Shown here one piece after another: positions 21,131 through 30,983 of a stretch of DNA of 34,839 nt (position 1 is the first letter of the stretch; the number at the start of each line of letters is the position of its first letter). The stretch is from contig ML977035.1 of the NCBI GenBank assembly GCA_010015675.1, forward strand, positions 1 through 34,839. The letters are read 5' to 3'. Below the pieces are notes generated by a model that was not told where the DNA came from, ran no database searches, and was given only the letters and a program-made list of their open reading frames with translations. The stretch comes from Byssothecium circinans. Taxonomy: Eukaryota > Ascomycota > Dothideomycetes > Pleosporales > Massarinaceae. The position numbers and the translations under genes were made by a program.

Positions 21131-21592
21131 GTTCGTACGATTGTTTTAGGTGGCAATGTCTCAGTCTTGCGCATTTGGGGGCCGCAACTTGGGGCAGAAG
21201 ATAAAGTGATCGTGATGAAAAAGGGTTTCTAGATTCCGTCTCTTTGACGGCGAAGAAGTGCGATGATCATATACACAACGTGGTACGCCTACCCCCGCCT
21301 TTCCAACTCAGTGCCACGCTTAATCCGATGCACTCGTGTAGTATTTACGCTCATGAAAATGGATAAATGGCCACTCGAACGTCTGAGGGAACGGCTGCAA
21401 GTAAGATTTACAGCTGCAGGCGATCCTGCCTCAGGTTGAGGGAAACGACTTGCAGACTGTGCCACATGCAACTAATATACTTAAATTACAAATTGTAGCC
21501 TCGCCACATCACCAAGCTTGATGTGCCCCAATTGCACGCCAGAAATAGAAAAAGGCAATAGTCCGCAAGTACTCCGTTCTCTTCGGCCACAT
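21131..21592. other. Spacer between dehydrogenase and monooxygenase
   Basis: No gene is seen. The stretch holds the dehydrogenase promoter and the 3' end of the monooxygenase gene. Confidence 0.5.
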
Positions 21593-22971
21593 TCACCATC
21601 TCAGCTTGGACAGTCCCCAGTCAAACCTTACACGCCAGCAGTCAGCAGCGGCTGCGGCCCAGTAGCGCAGCGCACTTTTCCAGGCCTGCCCGATTGGATG
21701 CTGGTAATTCTCCCCATACCACACGCTCCGTGCATGATGCAAATGCGCAAACTGTAGCACATCATTTTCCCATTCCTCGATCGTCGAGTGGCCGCGGAGG
21801 TACTTTTCAAGAGCCAAGCACTGGTACCCCACCTGGTTTGTGCTAGACGCCGTGTGGGGTCTGTACAGAGCGAGTGCATCGCCAACAAGCAGAACCTTGC
21901 CGCCATGAAGCACTGCCCTCGGAGCCACAAAGTCAGTAATTGACTGGATGAATGGGCGGCTGATGGCATTGAGGACTTCGCGGTGAGGGCCTGAAAGCAA
22001 ATGACCGCGTTGCAGCTAGCGTTCCCAGACCGAAGGCTGAACCATGCCTGCAGGCACGATGTACTGCCGCACTCGGCCGTCTTTATCGGTCATGATGTGG
22101 TTGTGGGAGGTTACGTCTTCATTAGTGTACCAGAGGAAATTGACGAGCCTGTTTCCACTGTCCAGACTTCCATTCGGTCCGGGTATCATGTATCTTGTTT
22201 CTATTAGTGCTTGGGAAACGCGTCCACTCGTGGATACTCACACCAGAGCGTGGTCGTCGTTCATGAGGTTCAACGTCACGTTCCTTTCAAACACTTGTAG
22301 CGTCTCAGGTGATAACTCGCTCTCTGGGACGGTGACTCGCCACGCCACGTAGCCTGAGTACTGTCGTTGGGATTCCGGGAATTACTTTTGTCGGATCGCT
22401 GAGTTTGGACCTTCAGCACCCAGCACAAGGTCGGCCGTCCGATGTTGGACGCTATCCCCCTCTTTTTGAAAGCTCACAACCACTTTATCACCTTGCAAAT
22501 CGACAGAGGTGACCTTGGTCTGCGCCCAAACGACGCCCTGTCCGCTGCCCTCATACTGCACGGGGGGAGGGTCCGGGTAGTAGTCACTCGCATAGCCATC
22601 AAAGTTGGCACGCAACCTCCAATAGAGAGCATCCCGGCTTGTAATAAGTCGAGGTGCTTTGAAATAGTGCGACAGGAGCCCACTCTGCTTCAGGAACTGC
22701 AGCCGTTCACTCTTCATGGTGAAATCGGTTGAGAGGCGATCAAAGCGTTGAAGAAACTCAAGCGAGTCGGCCGCACAGCACACCCCCACCATATGGCTCT
22801 CACGAACATCGTCGGCTTGCTCGAGAATGTGAACATTGTGACCTAGACTGCGCAGCATCACGCCGTGCATCAACCCGGCCAGAGAACCACCCACCTAGAG
22901 GCGCTCAGTAAGAGCTCTACAGTGTTGACAGGGAAACTTACTATAACCACTTCGAGCTTTGGAGACGCCAT
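21593..22971 (-). pseudogene. FAD-dependent monooxygenase, broken by two stops and a phase error
   Basis: Exon 1 (22971-22942, MASPKLEVVI) joins exon 2 at 22894 across a 47-bp intron (GTAAGT...CTCTAG), giving the dinucleotide-binding motif VVIVGGSLAG and then HNVHILEQ. DLVLGAEGPNSAIRQK follows. An in-frame TAA (22384-22382) interrupts before FPESQRQYSGYVAWRVTVPE. A third segment starts near 22200 (RYMIPGPNGSLDSGNRLVNF), but its phase does not match the GTGAGT donor at 22241. A TAG at 22018-22016 precedes GKVLLVGDALALYRPHTASS, the second FAD-binding (GD) motif. The C-terminus is at 21593. The fold is that of the PF01494 aromatic-hydroxylase group; the nearest recalled relatives are dihydroxypyridine-hydroxylase-like. 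Both stops fit CAA/CAG mutated at CpA. It is non-functional unless these are sequence errors. Confidence 0.88.
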
Positions 22972-23222
22972 TGCAGAATCGTGAGTCTGATCTTGGATAC
23001 CAGAGTCGAGAGAAATACTAGCCAGTTAGTTCCAGGATAAACGCTCCGTGAAGCACGCCTCGGATGACACTCGGTAAAGTTCTTCTCCTGTTCGGGTCAA
23101 GACTGCATGGGTGGCTATGTGAAAGACGGAACACAGACGGAGCAAGAGTGGGGTTTGCCTGGTGAGATATATATTGCCCAAACCACCTAGCCTGGACCTC
23201 ATTCCCTCTCACCTGCCCCAAA
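22972..23222. promoter_or_regulatory. Shared divergent promoter region
   Basis: The 251 bp between the starts of the monooxygenase (leftward) and decarboxylase-like (rightward) genes would hold both promoters. ATATATAT at about 23167-23174 lies about 50 bp before the rightward ATG and could serve as a TATA element. No specific factor site is claimed. Confidence 0.45.
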
Positions 23223-23703
23223 ATGGCCTCGCGATTCCCGACCCCATCTGGCGAAGGCTCTTTGCGAGACCTTGTTTCGTCGTCTCTCCACGCCATATAC
23301 CGTGGCGAGCCGCCCTTCGATTACGAAGACAAGAGCGGTCAGCTGATTAGATGCTTCACCTCGATGCCGTACGTTCCCTCACCGGTACGGGAGATATGTA
23401 CTCACACCCAGAAGCTACACGCCGCACATTGCGCCCCATGCATTTGAGCTGCAAAAGTCCATCTACAGTCCCGAGACATTACCCGCTCGCACTCGTCAGG
23501 TGGGCATTCTCGCCGTGGCAGCGACCTTCGATGCGCCGTACATCATCTACTGTCACACTGCTATGTCGACCAAATTGGGGCTTACAGACGAGCAATTTCA
23601 GGACGCCATCTCGGGCCGGAGCCCCACTGGGATATCGGAAGAGGAGATGGTGGCGTATGAAACGGCGTTGTTGCTGGCAAGAGACCGGAAGGCGTTGAGT
23701 GAC
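23223..23703 (+). pseudogene. Carboxymuconolactone-decarboxylase-like (AhpD-like) gene, 3' part lost
   Basis: Exon 1 (23223-23368) starts MASRFPTPSGEGSLRDLVSS and includes HAIYRGEPPFDYEDKSGQLI. A 43-bp intron (GTACGT...CACCCAG, 23369-23411) joins in phase to YTPHIAPHAFELQKSIYSPE, then RQVGILAVAATFDAPYIIYC, HTAMSTKLGLTDEQFQDAIS and MVAYETALLLARDRKALSD. This is the alpha-helical CMD fold used by decarboxylases and peroxidase partners. Family members continue for about 60 more residues. Here similarity stops at 23703 and the frame runs directly into the 5' region of a different gene. A deletion that removed the CMD 3' end is the simplest reading. Confidence 0.82.
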
Positions 23704-23766
23704 ATATCACCTGCGGCAGGACTACCAACCAAGGCCCATCAATCTCGTATCAATCCGTTTTCCATC

Positions 23767-24041
23767 ATGCCTACACTACCTACGCCAGAAGAGATTCACT
23801 ATATGCAAGAGCATATTCACGAAACCAAGGCTCCTGAAATCATAGCGTGCATCACTGCTCCTCTCATTGTCACAACCGTGGTCGTTGCTCTCAGATTCGT
23901 GTCGCGAAAGCTTTCCCATGTGCCCATCACATCGAGCGACTGGTGGATTGTAGTAGCACTGGTACGAATTTCGTCATCTAATTGTCCATAGCGTGCTAGC
24001 GTCTTAGGTTTTCCACGTCATTTATTCCGCGGCACCAGAGA
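23767..24041 (+). pseudogene. Rhodopsin-like integral membrane protein, 5' fragment interrupted by hAT
   Basis: ATG at 23767 opens MPTLPTPEEIHYMQEHIHET, followed by the hydrophobic segment IIACITAPLIVTTVVVALRF, then VSRKLSHVPITSSDWWIVVA. This is the N-terminus typical of the large fungal family of seven-helix rhodopsin-domain proteins (PF20684). A 46-bp intron (23962-24007, GTACGA...CGTCTTAG) joins in phase to VFHVIYSAAPE, where the hAT element begins. I could not recognise the remaining helices on the far side of the insertion (27072 onward). The function of this family is largely unknown. Confidence 0.72.
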
Positions 24042-27000
24042 TGTCAACAGTCAGTCCGGACTGACAAGACTGACTGACTGACTGGTATATAGCAGTCAGT
24101 CCAGTCAGTCCGAGGCCATGATTTATAGCAGTCAGTCAGTCTGAAGGCCTTAGACTGACTAGGACTGACTACTATTAGACTGGTATATGCCGTATATTTA
24201 ATGGAGAGAATCTCATGATAGTTTTATAGTGTTAAGGTCTCTAAGCTTTAGGCCAATTTGCCTAATTAGGCAATATAAGTGAGATTAAGCCAATAGTAAA
24301 CATTATAACGCGTATTAATAGGCTGCTATTACCTACCTTTACCTATCTACTAACGCCTATCCTACGCTATTTTAAAGCCCTAGATAAATAGCAACTTTAA
24401 GAAGGTCTCTAGGGAGACTATTACGCGCAAATACTATAAAAATCCACCCTAAAAAGCGCCTTCTATCGCGCCTGCTATTGAGACGCCTATTGACCCTCTA
24501 GATAACGCGATTCAAGCTGCTTAAGCCCTTGCACCCTTTAATAATAATAGTGACGACTATCTATTTAAAGGCCTTAACTAGGCGCGTGTCCTTTACTTAT
24601 AGAAGCGTTTTACGCAGCATCTAAAAGGCAAACTAAGCTAGATATACGAGTATAGCTAGCCTATTTAGTACTACGAGAAGTAGTAAAACTACTAGCTCTA
24701 TCACTATTACTATACGCATAAAATTAGTAATAGTAAGTACTACGTTGCAAGCTTTACGTCCTTAGCTACTTCTTATCTTAACTAGAAGACGCGTAGTTAT
24801 AGGATTAATTATAATAGTAAAATTAACTTTTAGCTTTTTATAGCAACTAGCTCTATTATTAACTAGCTCTAGTTTAAAGGCGTTAAGATCTTACAAAAAG
24901 TAGCTAACTAGATAGCCTTTAGCTTTTTATAGAAGCGCTTTTTTAATGCTATAAAAGACTAAGTGTAGGCTAACAACTAAAGCCTCTAGATAATTAAGGC
25001 GCCTACTTTCTACTATATAATTACTACTGTAAACCTACTAGCAAAGCAGGTCCTCTAGTAGAGCTATAATACCCTTCATAATTATATTTTAGCTAAATAC
25101 TACGCCTATATCCCCACTATCGCAAAGTACCTTCGCCACATAAAGTTACTTATATACGTATCTTTTAACAATTAGACTTTAATAAGTGGCAAGCGTGCTC
25201 TTACTAAGATTTATGTACACTATCTAAATAAGGCAGGCAATGTTAAAGACTACCTACTCGGCCTTCTAGTCCTACATAGCAAGCACTGTAGCAATAATAT
25301 TACTAAAGTAGTAAGTAAGACGCTTTAAGCCTTTAGCGTTAATAAGTAACGCGTTAGATACTTTATGCTTAATAACGTAATAAATAATAATACAGCTATA
25401 ACTACTCTAGGTAATAAGTATAGCTTTTATACTTCTTACCGTTAGCTTTATTGTACTTACTATGTTCTTAACTTAGGCGCTTAAATGATTATTTAGAGCA
25501 AGGATAAAGAATCCTTTAAAAATAAGAATAAGAATCTACTAGTAAAATAGCCCTTTACATTTTTTACTTTTTATAAAGCTTGCTAACCCATCTACTAGGT
25601 AGAGGAGAAGTTCTTTAAGAAGTAATATAAATATAGCCTAATTAAAGTTCTATTTAACGTAATTGCATTAGTTTGCTTACCTTAAGCTCACGAGCTATTA
25701 AAGAAGCTTTAAAAAGAGGAGGCTAGTTGCCTACGCAAAGAGTTTAAGATAAAAGAGCTAGTTAAGCTAGTTAAGATGCGGTGAAACTCATACTTTACAG
25801 CCTTAAAAAAGGCTATAGAGCTTTATAGCCCGCTTAATGATTATATACATATTAAAATTAATAAAAGTCGCGTTAAATAAGCTTTTTAGCGTCGTGATCC
25901 TTAGAGGCCTCGCTTAGAGCCTAGAGTCTTTATCTGTAAGAGTAGCTTATTAGGTAATAACTAGGCAATAATTACTAAGTACGTTAACCTCCTCCACCTA
26001 TTTTAAGAGGCTACAAAGCTGCTTAAAAGTAGAGGTAAACATAGTAACTATAGTATAATTTAAAAGATTCTTATTACCTTTAAATAGCTACTTAATTAAT
26101 TAAAGGAGTAGAAAGATCGCCTTACTACTATTAACTATAAGGACCTAGATGCCCTAGAGGATTACCTAGTAATAAATGTTAACTTAGCTTATATAAAGCT
26201 CTTAGCGTACTACGTAAAGCTTAATAACTTACTTATCTACTACGCAGCTATAGTCCTCTACTTACACTATAAGTACTATTTTAAGGCTTTGTAAAAGGTC
26301 CTAGATAATTACTATAAAAGCGTTAATGGCCTTTACTATAAGAAGGACTAGCTCCTTAGAAATAATAAGGCCTTCTAGGCCTTATAGTAATTATATAAAA
26401 AGAAGGCTACTTATAAAGCTAGTAAAGAGTCTTTACTAAGATAGCGTCCTTTAAAGTGGCAGCGGCTTAGCCTACCATCGTCGCGATTAACCTTTCTTAC
26501 AAACTCTATGAAAGCAGCCATGAAGTTAATAGAGGAGACGCTTAACAACAAATATAAGGTCTAAAAGAAGCAGCCTGTCCTTATAGAGGATAACGACCTA
26601 TTACTTAACTTAATTAAATATTAGTAGGTTTACTAGAAGCAGTTCCCCATCTTATTATGGCTTGCGCTTAACATCTATGCAATACTAGCTTCTGCCGCTG
26701 ACTGTGAGAGGACGTTTAGTGAGCTTAGCGATCTCCTTAGGACAAGGAGGCTCCGTATAAAGCCTAAGTTACTTACTACCCTCTAAAGCTTAAAGTCCTA
26801 GAAGCGTATAGGTATTAGACGCCCAACGAATAGCCCTCAGCCTCCCTACGAGCATACGGTTAACGAGTTATCAATAATCTAGCAACACCTATACTAGTTT
26901 AACTGTAGTTAAGGCAGTCAGTCAGTCCAGAGCCCTTCAAAATAGCAGTCTAGTCAGTCTAGTTTAGACCTCCTCTGCTTACGTTAGCAGTCGGTCCAGT

Positions 27001-27071
27001 CAGTCCGGCGCCTCTAAAAATACCAGTCAGTCAGTCTCGAGCCCTCCAGACTGACTGATTGACTGTTGACA
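24042..27071 (+). mobile_element. hAT-type DNA transposon (RIP-mutated), 3.0 kb
   Basis: The ends read TGTCAACAGTCAGTC on the left and, inverted, TGTCAACAGTCAATC on the right. Both ends are packed with GACTGACT/AGTCAGTC words (about 24050-24180 and 26910-27065), including a perfect 16-bp palindrome GTCAGTCCGGACTGAC at 24050-24065. A GACTGACTGACTGGTAT motif appears near both ends in opposite orientation. The body encodes a decayed hAT transposase on the plus strand. I looked for an 8-bp target duplication and did not find a convincing one, so the exact termini are uncertain by a few bases. Confidence 0.8.
24400..26930 (+). pseudogene. hAT transposase relic
   Basis: One plus-strand frame, broken by TAG/TAA at likely Gln/Trp codons, runs almost the full element. 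The N-terminal part (THKISNSKYYVASFTSLATS, near 24715-24775) looks like a BED zinc finger whose Cys codons became Tyr (TGC to TAC, a RIP outcome). The C-terminal hAT dimerisation domain is clear: FPILLWLALNIYAILASAAD, then CERTFSELSDLLRTRRLRIK and PKLLTTL (about 26645-26785), the signature block of this family. It is inactive. The start is approximate. Confidence 0.82.
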
Positions 27072-27937
27072 AGTCTGGACGACGATAACGTGCAAGGCTC
27101 AGGCCTGTGGACCAATGAACTGCTGAAAAGAGCTCCAGTGGTCTTCTAAGCGAACAACCGTGAAGGTGTTCAGCCTGGGGTGTTTGGGGTCCTGCCATGA
27201 AGGAGTTCGAGCCAGCCTGAGGTACTGCCACGAGGGAGTTCAACGCAGTTACGGTGGATATCTGGCTTGACAATTCGCAATTATCCCAATATTCTCACGA
27301 GGAGCCTGAGTTAATTCCAAATCAAGACTGCGATTCTTCATCAACAGGGTTGGCAATTTTACGATCGTTAAGAGGTCCACGGGGAATCATTTACCCATTC
27401 TCCAATGCTGGAAGCCGTCTCTCATGATGCCGCTCCTCTGACATGCCACCTCTTCTCCCTGCAACCGACCGACGGCCGCGACAGGTACAACATTATGACA
27501 CGGCTGTTATAGCTGTGGCAAAGGTGCTGGTTTGCTCGGGTATGATTTCTCCGCTCTAGCCATCAAGCACACTCTTCCCTCCAACGCTCGCGCCTACAGA
27601 GCTGTCGTTCTCTGCTGCCCTTCCCAAAGTTTTTACACAAATGTGGAAGACGCCTTTTCTAGATGGTGTTGAGGAGAGAATCTCGGACGTGGGGAGATAT
27701 GTAAGCAAGCACATAGAGCGGATTTATTATGCTGCATTAATGCTGAAGCCCAGAACAAATTGGAGAAAACTCACAGCAGGTAGTTAGTTAGGAAGAGTCC
27801 AGCATAGGAGTGGTAAAGAAGGATTTCCTAGGTATTTAAATTATAAATTCACTTGAGATGATCGCACTATGTAAACTCTGCCCAAGGGCGGGTGGTTCAC
27901 GATCGGATCTACCTGATGATCTTATCTTATCTTATCT
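27072..27937. other. Single-copy spacer between two transposons, no gene identified
   Basis: Composition is ordinary with no RIP-type decay. Short open frames are present but none resembles a known family. If the rhodopsin-like gene had simply been split by the hAT insertion its remainder should start here, and I do not see it. Confidence 0.45.
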
Positions 27938-27939
27938 TA
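27919..27939. promoter_or_regulatory. Short CTTAT array (GATA-like sites) at the pogo target
   Basis: Three tandem CTTAT units followed by CTTA give AGATAAG-type words on the minus strand, the form bound by fungal GATA factors. The pogo element inserted at the last TA. The regulatory role is speculative, since it may be simple sequence only. Confidence 0.3.
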
Positions 27940-30050
27940 ACGTGTCCGTGCACCCAATGCACGGATTCAGCCAATGCACGCCGAACATCCGACGCGTCAA
28001 AACTCCCTACTTTCAATACGCGATAACTCCACCAATATGGATCCAATTCAAGCTGCGATAGATGAGATCGAATCGCGAGAACCAGGAGAAGATTTTTCAT
28101 ATACAGAAATTGCTACCAGATATGGTGTTAATCGATCTACACTCTCACGAAGGCACCGAGGTGTTACCGCGACGCGTGCAGCCAACACAATCAATCAGCG
28201 AAAGCTTAACCCACAGCATGAGCAGGAGCTTGTACGATATATTAAAAGACTTACGGAGAGACATATACCTCCTACTAGAGAGATGATACAGAATTTTGCC
28301 TCTACAATAGCAAAGGAGCTAGTCAGCGAGAGCTGGGTTACCCGCTTTATCAACTGACACAGCATTCATCTTATCTCGCAATGGACCGTTGGCATGGACA
28401 GCAATCGCCACAAAGCTAATTCAGAGGATAAATATCGCCTCTATTTCAACCTTCTACACAGCAAGATTGATCAATATCGCATAGATCCTCGTCATATCTA
28501 CAATATGGATGAAAAAGGCGTCCTGATTAGTATCATTAGTAGAACAAAGAGGATATTCAGCAGATGAATGTGGGAGAAGAAGGAGGTTAGGGCATCACTC
28601 CAGGATAGCAATCGCGCATGGATTACGCTCCTAGCATGTATCTGCGCTAATGGATCAGCTCTGCCACCAAGCCTCATCTATGAGGCCGCTAACAAGGGTA
28701 TCCAATTAAGCTGGGTAGAGGATATTAAGGCAGGATATCATGAAGTTTTTATTACCTCATCATCCTCTAGCTAGACGAACAACGATATTAGACTTGCCTG
28801 GCTTAAGTAGGTGTTTAATCACTGTATAAAAGAGAAGACTTAACGGTTATATTAACTTTTAATCCTAGATGGCTACGGATCTCATGTTACTATGGACTTT
28901 ATCGACTACTATGATCAGAATAGGATCCTCCTTGCTATCCTACCTCCTCATTCAACTCATACGCTTCAGCTACTTGACGTTGCGATGTTCAAGCCTCTAT
29001 CAACAGCCTACTTAGTAGAGCTATCAAGATACCTTCATAGAAGCTAGGGCCTAGCTTCTATCACTAAAGGCGACTTCTTCCCCCTATTCTGGAATGCGTG
29101 GAAGGCCTCCTTTAAGGAATCAACTATCCTTAGCTCTTTTAGAGCTACAGGCATATCGCCACCTAATCCTAACCCTATCCTTGATAGGTTTACCCAGGAT
29201 CAAGAATCAGGTGATAACTCCTCATCAGGGCTTAGCGATCATGACTGGAGAAAGATGGATAGGCTTGTACGCTCTACAGTGAGTGATCAAAGTAGCAAGG
29301 ATACATAGAAGCTTCGTCAATCACTCCACCATCTATCTGTTGAAAATGAGCTGCTCAAGCATAACAATAATGGGCTTAGGCAGGCGCTATCTATTAAGGA
29401 GAAGCGTAAAAAGAAGGGAAAGACTCTAGATCTCCAACAGCGTCAGGAGTATTATGGTGGAGCAGTCTTCTAGTCACTAAGGAAAGTAAGGGAGGCACGT
29501 GTTCGTCAATCTATTAAGGAGCAGGAGGATAAGCAGCAGCAGCTTTAAAAAGCAGAGACAGCAGAGCTGAAGAAGGCAGCTAAGCTATATAAGGAGAAAA
29601 TCCAGCAGGAAAAGCGTGCTGCGCGAGAGGCAGCTAAGGAGGTGAGGGAGAAGGAGAGGGTTAAAAAAGCAGCTTAGCGCGCTGCCCAGAAGTCTGCCCA
29701 CGACGCTGAAAAAGCTCTCCAACTATCCCAGAAGGGTAAGAGAAAGGCCGCTCAGCCATCTCTACAGAGCAGAAAGCGTCAGAAACGTGGTGTTGACGCC
29801 CTAGATGTTAGAGAGGCCTCAGAGGGCGAATCTGCTGCCCCAACCAAATCTACACGCAGCGGCCGCGACGTCAAGCTTCCAGATAGATTTAAGTAGTGCA
29901 AATTAATCGCAGCTATCGATTTACTACCCTAGTAGAAAATCTTATAATAATATTGTTTGTGGGTGGTTCTGCAGCCTTATTTCTAATAGAGCGTCTATGG
30001 TGTTCGGCGTGCATTGGCTGAATCCGTGCATTGGGTGCACGGACACGTTA
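27938..30050 (+). mobile_element. Pogo-type DNA transposon with perfect 48-bp inverted repeats
   Basis: The element is 27940-30048 (2,109 bp), flanked by TA at 27938-27939 and 30049-30050. Both ends are perfectly inverted over 48 bp (27940-27987 and 30001-30048), starting ACGTGTCCGTGCACCCAATG. Within each repeat CCAATGCACG occurs twice and CCGTGCA-CCCAA-TGCACGG forms a hairpin, probably transposase-binding sites. The termini are undamaged although the transposase is broken, so the element looks younger than the Fot1 copies and could be mobilised in trans. Confidence 0.95.
28037..29896 (+). pseudogene. Pogo transposase, single frame with point stops
   Basis: From ATG at 28037 (MDPIQAAIDEIESREPGEDF) one frame runs 620 codons to TAG at 29894-29896 with no frameshift but many in-frame stops. 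Some are TGA where relatives have Arg (for example 28355-28357), and most are TAG/TAA. Domains in order: Psq helix-turn-helix (YTEIATRYGVNRSTLSRRHR, residues about 34-53), CENPB-type DNA-binding part, then the DDE_1 core with IYNMDEKGVLIS (near 28500), LLILDGYGSHVTMDFIDYYD (near 28860-28918) and LPPHSTHTLQLLDVAMFKPL (near 28940-28998). A long Lys/Glu/Ala coiled coil and a final SGRDVKLPDRFK follow. It is a member of the same superfamily as Fot1 but a different lineage from 141-1974. Confidence 0.92.
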
Positions 30051-30655
30051 TCTCTCCATCTCATCTAATCCGATCTGATCAGCTTCACGAACACGAGCTA
30101 TAAGCACCAACCAGATACAGCGCAGCAACCTCCTCATCTCCTCATGAACAACGGGTATCAGATTGGTCTACCCCTTCTCCTCTCGAGAGCCCACGAAACC
30201 CGTATGCGGCGGCCGAGAACATGAGCGACGCAGCTCTCCTCCGAACACGCCACAACTTCCAGCTGTTGACAGAGCAAGCTCCAGTTTGAGGCCACAGCTT
30301 ACCATCTCAAAGTACTTAGGTTCTGAGAGAAGATATGCGGTCGGCAAACTCCGTAGGCGTTGTGCAGCTGGTTGAAGAATTGGAACCGTCTCGCTGCACC
30401 ACAAATGACGGGCGCAGGAGACGAGAGTGGAAGGGCTTCAGAGGACACCGGCTTGACTGTGGAGGAGCGGAGTTGTCTGGGGCAAGCATGGTCGAGGGTG
30501 ATGCGTCTGGTGAACTTGGGTTCCAAACTCTATCGGAGAACGTTGCTGACAATGTCACAAAATCTAAGCATCATACCACCATTGCATTATTGCTCGCTTC
30601 CCTGTTGTAGACCTCGAATTTGCTCCGCCTTGCACACAGCCACGTATCGCATCGC
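30051..30655. other. Spacer after the pogo element, no confident gene
   Basis: Several overlapping short frames occur on both strands without family similarity or convincing splice sites. I make no gene call. Confidence 0.45.
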
Positions 30656-30934
30656 TCAAATCGCGCATTCGTACAGGGTGGAATTTGATACCATGGGTGA
30701 CCCGCCCGCATACTGAAACGCCACTACGTGGTCGTGGTCGAGACCAAACAAAGAGGCTGAGAGAGCCGCGTTTACCGAGGCATGGTCCTCACTGCAGCCA
30801 GCCCGAAGGACCGATTGGACTATATTTGGCATAAATGGGGTTGGCATGTCCCACAGTACTGCCGCTGCAACTGTGGCAGTGTTTACTACATACCGCTGGC
30901 GCAGGAACTTCATGCATATAAGACCTCCCGGCAT
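30656..30934 (-). CDS. Hypothetical 92-residue open frame
   Basis: ATG at 30934 opens a frame (MPGGLICMKFLRQRYVVNTA) that ends at 30656. I recognise no motif. It overlaps no other gene but lies in what should be the 5' region of the LysM gene, about 50 bp away and divergent. It could be an exon of an eroded gene or chance. Coding potential is unproven. Confidence 0.2.
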   Translation of the reverse strand: MPGGLICMKFLRQRYVVNTATVAAAVLWDMPTPFMPNIVQSVLRAGCSEDHASVNAALSASLFGLDHDHVVAFQYAGGSPMVSNSTLYECAI

Positions 30935-30983
30935 GGAGAGCTAAATTGACGGCCACTTCCTCACCTCAAAGCTCACCGTCGTC

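Noticed and set aside
24050..24180. CAGTCAGT repeats that could suggest a CRISPR-like or satellite array
   Set aside because: The words are short, in both orientations and irregularly spaced, without unique spacers. They recur inverted at 26910-27065, as transposon subterminal repeats do.
27031..27273. Minus-strand 80-codon frame after the hAT element
   Set aside because: It has no family similarity, begins inside the transposon terminus and does not continue the interrupted rhodopsin-like gene.
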